Source of the DNA: Odontocerum albicorne | Lineage: Eukaryota > Arthropoda > Insecta > Trichoptera > Odontoceridae | Direction: 5' to 3' | Length of the DNA stretch: 64,000 nt | NCBI GenBank assembly: GCA_949825065.1 | Contig: OX463847.1 | Coordinates: 34,791,789-34,855,788, forward strand | Part shown: positions 60,231 to 64,000 of the stretch, in pieces | Position numbering within the stretch: position 1 is the first letter of the stretch | Layout of the letters: every line of letters starts with the position of its first letter | Made by a program: the position numbers and the translations under genes | Notes under the pieces: model-generated | The model's input: only the letters and a program-made list of their open reading frames with translations | The model's database searches: none | What the model was told of the DNA's origin: nothing

Positions 60231-61989
60231 ATCACTGAAAGCTCTATGTGGAATAGGAAATTATGGTAGCTGTGTCTAATTTGAATCCAAGACTTCAGAA
60301 ACTTTAGGTGAACAATATGCTCACCCATCCCACTAATTGGTAAGTATTTTCTTAGAGTACCATGAAATGAGAAAGTTTGAAAATTATTAAATTATGGCCA
60401 TCCCGGTCAGCGCTGTTTTAACAGCATTATAGGCCCTGGGCAAAACAATCCACTAGAGATTCTATCTATAGTATCTCCAATAAGGAAAAAAAATAAAGAC
60501 CTGAATGAATTAGAATCTCAGACATTTTCACTGACAGAATGAGTTATTATCCATAGTGCCAAGAGATTTCTCATGAACTATTATGTCAGGCAATGCAATA
60601 TTGGGGCCTCTGGGCAGTGCCCGGTATGTCTATCTTAAGCTGGCACTAGTCCCAGTTTTAACATGCCTTCAGACATCATTTCATTAGAATTTATGTCTTT
60701 TATTAACTAAACAAAAACTCTTGAAGTGATATTGCACAGGGTAACCCATAAGTCGGGCTCCAATACTCCTTTTCAAGGCGTTATCATTGGCTTTGTAACT
60801 TCAATCTTACACCAACTGAATTTTACGTGGAAAGGGGTGCAAATCCCTTATAGTTCGCCGCAGTATCGTTTGAGATATTCTGAGCTGAACTAAACATCAC
60901 TTGGTTGATCAGCTGCATTCTCTTTTAAACTTTGAATATTTTCTCATTAGTGTGGATAGTATTCCGGCTCGACGAAAGTCTACCACTGATCTCTGTTGTA
61001 ACTCGTAATTAATCTCCTAACCATCGATCTTATTGGGCAATCTCTATCAGTAAAATGACGATATATGCATTGTACCGGACTGGGTACAAATTAACTGTAA
61101 CATAGGTGTGTTGGTTGCTGCGCAGTGCTCGGAGAATCGAGTCGTGGTTCCAGAAGCGTAGATCGATGAGAAGAAGGTAGCGGAGGGGAGAGATTCCTCT
61201 GAGGTAGGTTGTAGCGGGCTCAAGTAAAAACACAGTAAAATTGGTTGGACTGAGAATATAATTGAAAAATTGGAAATGACACTTATGAAGCTCATCGGTC
61301 ATCACAAGTGAAATTCTAATTCAACCCTTGCGAAATTCAACATTCTTGCGGCTTGCTTAAACCGACCGGGCCGTGACCTAGTCACGACGCCTCGTACACA
61401 AGTCCTCATTTCCATTGCGGTCGCGACAACGATCGGACTCAAACAAACATATTTATTTTATACGAAACAAGAATTTACATCAAATATTACAGACAAATAT
61501 TGAATTATACCAAGCATCTATGCACATACAAATCAATAATTCATACTTCAAATTACTAATATTATTCACATATAAAAGGGTTGCGCATACATCCTATACA
61601 TGCATTGTGTTTGAATAATTGACTTCTGATTTGCTAAATAAAGTTTGACCACTTTTGTTAGTTTTTTTGTTAAATTCTCCATAATGAAACTTAACGATGC
61701 CTTTTAAATTATCTAAAAAAAATAAAGATAAAGAATCAAATAAAAAAATATGAATGTTTGAAATTGCAGCATGTCTAATGCAGCATGGCCTCCTGTATTA
61801 CAAAAAAATGCTATAGAAATCACATATTTCTTTATAAAAACCAAAAATATCCAACTCAAATAGTATGTTTTTTGAGATACATGTTAGGTTTAGAGAGCAA
61901 CAAGTATAGACTTGTATGGAATTGATTATTTGAAGATTGCATTTGACCATAAAATACACATTTTGTCAGCTAGATATTTTTACATAAGG
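60231..61989. other. Intergenic, nothing firm
   Basis: Includes a CpG-richer patch at 61320-61440 and an overlapping pair of minus frames at 61030-61305. I recognise no domain in these. The rest is AT-rich. Confidence 0.4.
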
Positions 61990-62345
61990 TCTTTATTATT
62001 ACATACATACATGCCACCCCGTCATTTCCCTGACGGGATAGACAGAGAGGACAGAGTTCCACACTTTCCTAACTCAACACACATCCTTAGTGTCTTGCAC
62101 ATCCAGACGCCTTATACAACCTCTACGATTTCTTTGACTTTCTACTTTATCTACTTTCAGAATATCATTCACACTATCCAATCATACTTTTCTTGGTATT
62201 CCTCTCATATGCCTTCCACTCACATCTGTTTTGTTAGTCTTTATTCATTCATTCGTTCTACATGCCCAAACCATCTCAACTTACTTTTATTCATCTCACT
62301 TAACACATCAGCCTTAATTTTTACATTTATACCTTATCACTTTTT
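61990..62345 (-). mobile_element. LINE tail, inverse orientation
   Basis: ACATACATACATGCCACCCC, TTTCCCTGACGGGATAGACA and later TTCATTCATTCGTTCTACAT, TCACTTAACACATCAGCC. A clear inverse copy of the ATGT-tailed LINE 3' end. Confidence 0.7.
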
Positions 62346-62764
62346 TCTTTATTATTATATTTGGAAATTTTCAAAATCATAACATAAGTTATGTATCTCT
62401 ATGGGAGAAATGAGAAGAAAAAAAAACATCTCTTCAACATTTTGAGAAGGCGTAAGAACACGATTTAGGTAGTTAAGTATGCGTTCTTTCGTTTCAAAAC
62501 CGCCCACTGGAAGACTAATGGGAAAGGAGAATGTAATAAAAGTATGTTATGCTCTCCTCCCCCTCGTTTTCCCAATCAAATGCTTTTAAATCGAAAAATT
62601 TGCCATACTTCGGCCTTGAATATAATATTTCTCGTGAGATTATAAAAATGTGTCAAAATCGACAGGAAATATCAAAAAGTCCCAAATTGTTGAAAATACC
62701 AAGGAAACAGGCGAAAATATTCCAAATAGATTAATAAGTATCTAATAACGTGCAAAAATAAGTA

Positions 62765-62990
62765 ACAAATCGTAATTTGTTTTATCAAACACTATTTATT
62801 CCACTTTTCCACCTCATCATCAGGAGCACAAACATTGTGCTCCCCCGATGATGAAGCGAAAGCCTTGAAACCGGTAAGGTTATACCGTTACAAAAAGTGG
62901 AATAAACAGTGTTTGATAAAACAAATTACAATGTCTTTAAACCTCCACAGTATTAATGCCTTAACTATAAACAATATATCAAATATAATT
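62765..62990 (+). mobile_element. Penelope-like tail, partly head to head
   Basis: Plus copy: GTGCTCCCCCGATGATGAAG, AAAGCCTTGAAACCGGTAAG, GTTATACCGTTAC, AGTGGAATAAACAGTGTTTG. An inverted end copy (TTGTTTTATCAAACACTATT) precedes it at 62777. It matches 24.7 and 54.0 kb, including the flanking ACAATGTCTTTAAACCTCCA. Confidence 0.5.
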
Positions 62991-63775
62991 TCACCCACGG
63001 CGGAGCTTTTCAGAGAGTATCAGGTCCTGAATATAGCCAATTTACATCTCAAATCCATTCTCTGGCACTACCATCGAGAGGAAGGGAAGATGCAAACTCA
63101 GCAGACACGCATGGCAACTAATGAAATGTTCACCATCCCTAGAGTTAAAACCTCTTTTGCCCAAAGGCAATATGCTTATTTGGCTCCCATTACATACAAT
63201 GGCGTGCCGACTTCAATAAAGGTAAAGGTAGGAAAACCATTTAGACAGTCGATGTTATTGCGACAGGATTTTGAGTACTTGGGCCTTTAGGATGAATGAC
63301 GAGTGGAAAGGATTTATGTGAGCTCGTGAGTGTGGGTTTCTTCTTGTTGTTTTAATTTTGGTTGTTTTTGTATTTGTGTTTCTGTGTATTTTTTTTTTGT
63401 TTTAATTTTTATTCTTATGATTGTGTGCGGTATATTGTGGGATGAATATTTTTGGTCTTTCTGGAGTGATAATGTGTGAGGAGTTGAATTTCGCAAGATG
63501 TTTCCAGTTATAGTTGAGTGTCACTGTTTGTCAGGTTGATGAGAGCGTGCAACGGGGTTTTTTTGTGTAATCAAAAATCGGAAAGAAGTATCGATTTATT
63601 TTTTCATGCTAAATATCCTCAGTGAGATACAGGCAAAAACCTAGTTTACTGGGGATACGACAAATGAAAGGCAACAAACCCAGATCCATTAAAATTATAT
63701 GTCCAAATTAAATTACCTGTTGTTTTTTCTCAAATTGTGTATATTTCTTGTCATGTGTAATAATAAATAAATAAA
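62991..63775 (+). mobile_element. LINE 3' end with coding tail and AAAT repeat
   Basis: The frame reads ILWHYHREEGKMQTQQTRMA and FTIPRVKTSFAQRQYAYLAP up to DFEYLGL and TAG at 63288-63290. This has the layout of the C-terminal tail of Jockey/CR1-type reverse transcriptases (basic segment, then F/Y-x-x-P). A 3' UTR shared with 26985-27150 follows, then AATAAATAAATAAATAAAT at 63761-63780. Confidence 0.6.
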
Positions 63776-63780
63776 TAAAT

Positions 63781-63903
63781 AAGTAACAAATTGTTGCAAA
63801 TACGTCATAACCTCAAAGTATAAGTAACAAATTGTTGCAAATACGCCATAACCTCTAAATATAAGTAACAAATTGTTGCAAATACGTCATAACCTCAAAA
63901 ATT
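63781..63903. repeat. Tandem array, 3 x 41 bp
   Basis: AAGTAACAAATTGTTGCAAA... recurs at 63781, 63822 and 63863 with two or three substitutions. It directly follows the AAAT-repeat tail of the LINE. Confidence 0.9.
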
Positions 63904-64000
63904 GTTCAATACTTATACCTTATACCATATCAACCCGCCGCGCACCTGTGGGGTAGGTAGATCTCCACTATTTTCTACCTTAACACACAACTTTTGACTC

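Noticed and set aside
61030..61305. 91-codon minus frame next to a CpG-rich patch as a gene
   Set aside because: Two overlapping frames are equally open, no domain is recognised, and there is no splice or start context.
61912..62382. 156-codon plus-strand frame
   Set aside because: Lies over an inverted LINE tail and reads the antisense of its repeats.
62835..63290. 151-codon frame as a host gene starting MCSPDDEAK
   Set aside because: Its start lies in a Penelope-like tail and its end in a LINE coding tail; the fusion is accidental.
1..64000. CRISPR arrays, operons, prophage or plasmid features
   Set aside because: Spliced genes and eukaryotic transposons throughout; the short tandem arrays have no spacer-repeat structure.

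Overview
The window is a piece of an AT-rich nuclear genome from an insect, most likely a moth or butterfly. The evidence is two split genes with canonical GT..AG introns of 0.5-5 kb, and a dense load of mariner, piggyBac-type (TTAA), hAT, Tigger and non-LTR retrotransposon debris. Many of the non-LTR tails end in ATGT repeats of a kind common in Lepidoptera. The order-level call is inference. There are no operons, CRISPR arrays or bacterial features.

Two host genes lie head to head. On the minus strand, from about 25.8 kb to the left edge, is a chromodomain gene that I assign to Chromator (Chro/Chriz). I rebuilt fifteen coding exons whose phases all agree; they give 827 codons, and the 3' end lies beyond base 1. 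On the plus strand, 32.0-57.8 kb, is a complete TFIIH p44 gene (Ssl1/GTF2H2). Its nine exons, also phase-consistent, encode 418 residues: a von Willebrand A-like domain followed by a cysteine-rich zinc-finger tail. The start codons are about 6.3 kb apart. One protein is a chromatin/interband factor and the other a core transcription and repair factor, so they do not form one pathway.

Almost everything else is mobile DNA in introns and flanks. Left part (0-31 kb): two damaged piggyBac-type elements (1.1-3.8 and 8.5-11.0 kb), a third internally deleted one (18.3-19.2 kb), a mariner (20.0-21.1 kb), a hAT element with 8-bp target duplications (22.4-23.9 kb), a 230-bp hairpin MITE (15.3 kb) and many LINE tails. 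Ssl1 introns: a near full-length mariner (33.3-34.5 kb), TTAA MITEs (35.6, 41.0 and 44.6 kb), a nested set of foldback and hAT MITEs (38.6-40.2 kb), a Tigger element (42.6-43.8 kb), a mariner-mariner chimera (46.2-47.2 kb), LINE reverse-transcriptase fragments (47.4-50.2 kb), another mariner (50.6-51.8 kb), a Penelope-like tail with hammerhead-like motifs (54.0-54.4 kb) and a hAT MITE with perfect target duplications (57.0-57.4 kb). The right end (58-64 kb) is intergenic repeat debris with no convincing host gene.

I did not find a new biological system. The most useful observations are the Chro-Ssl1 linkage, the seven or so TTAA-flanked elements, the nested insertions that can be ordered in time, and the hammerhead-like motifs in the Penelope-like tails.
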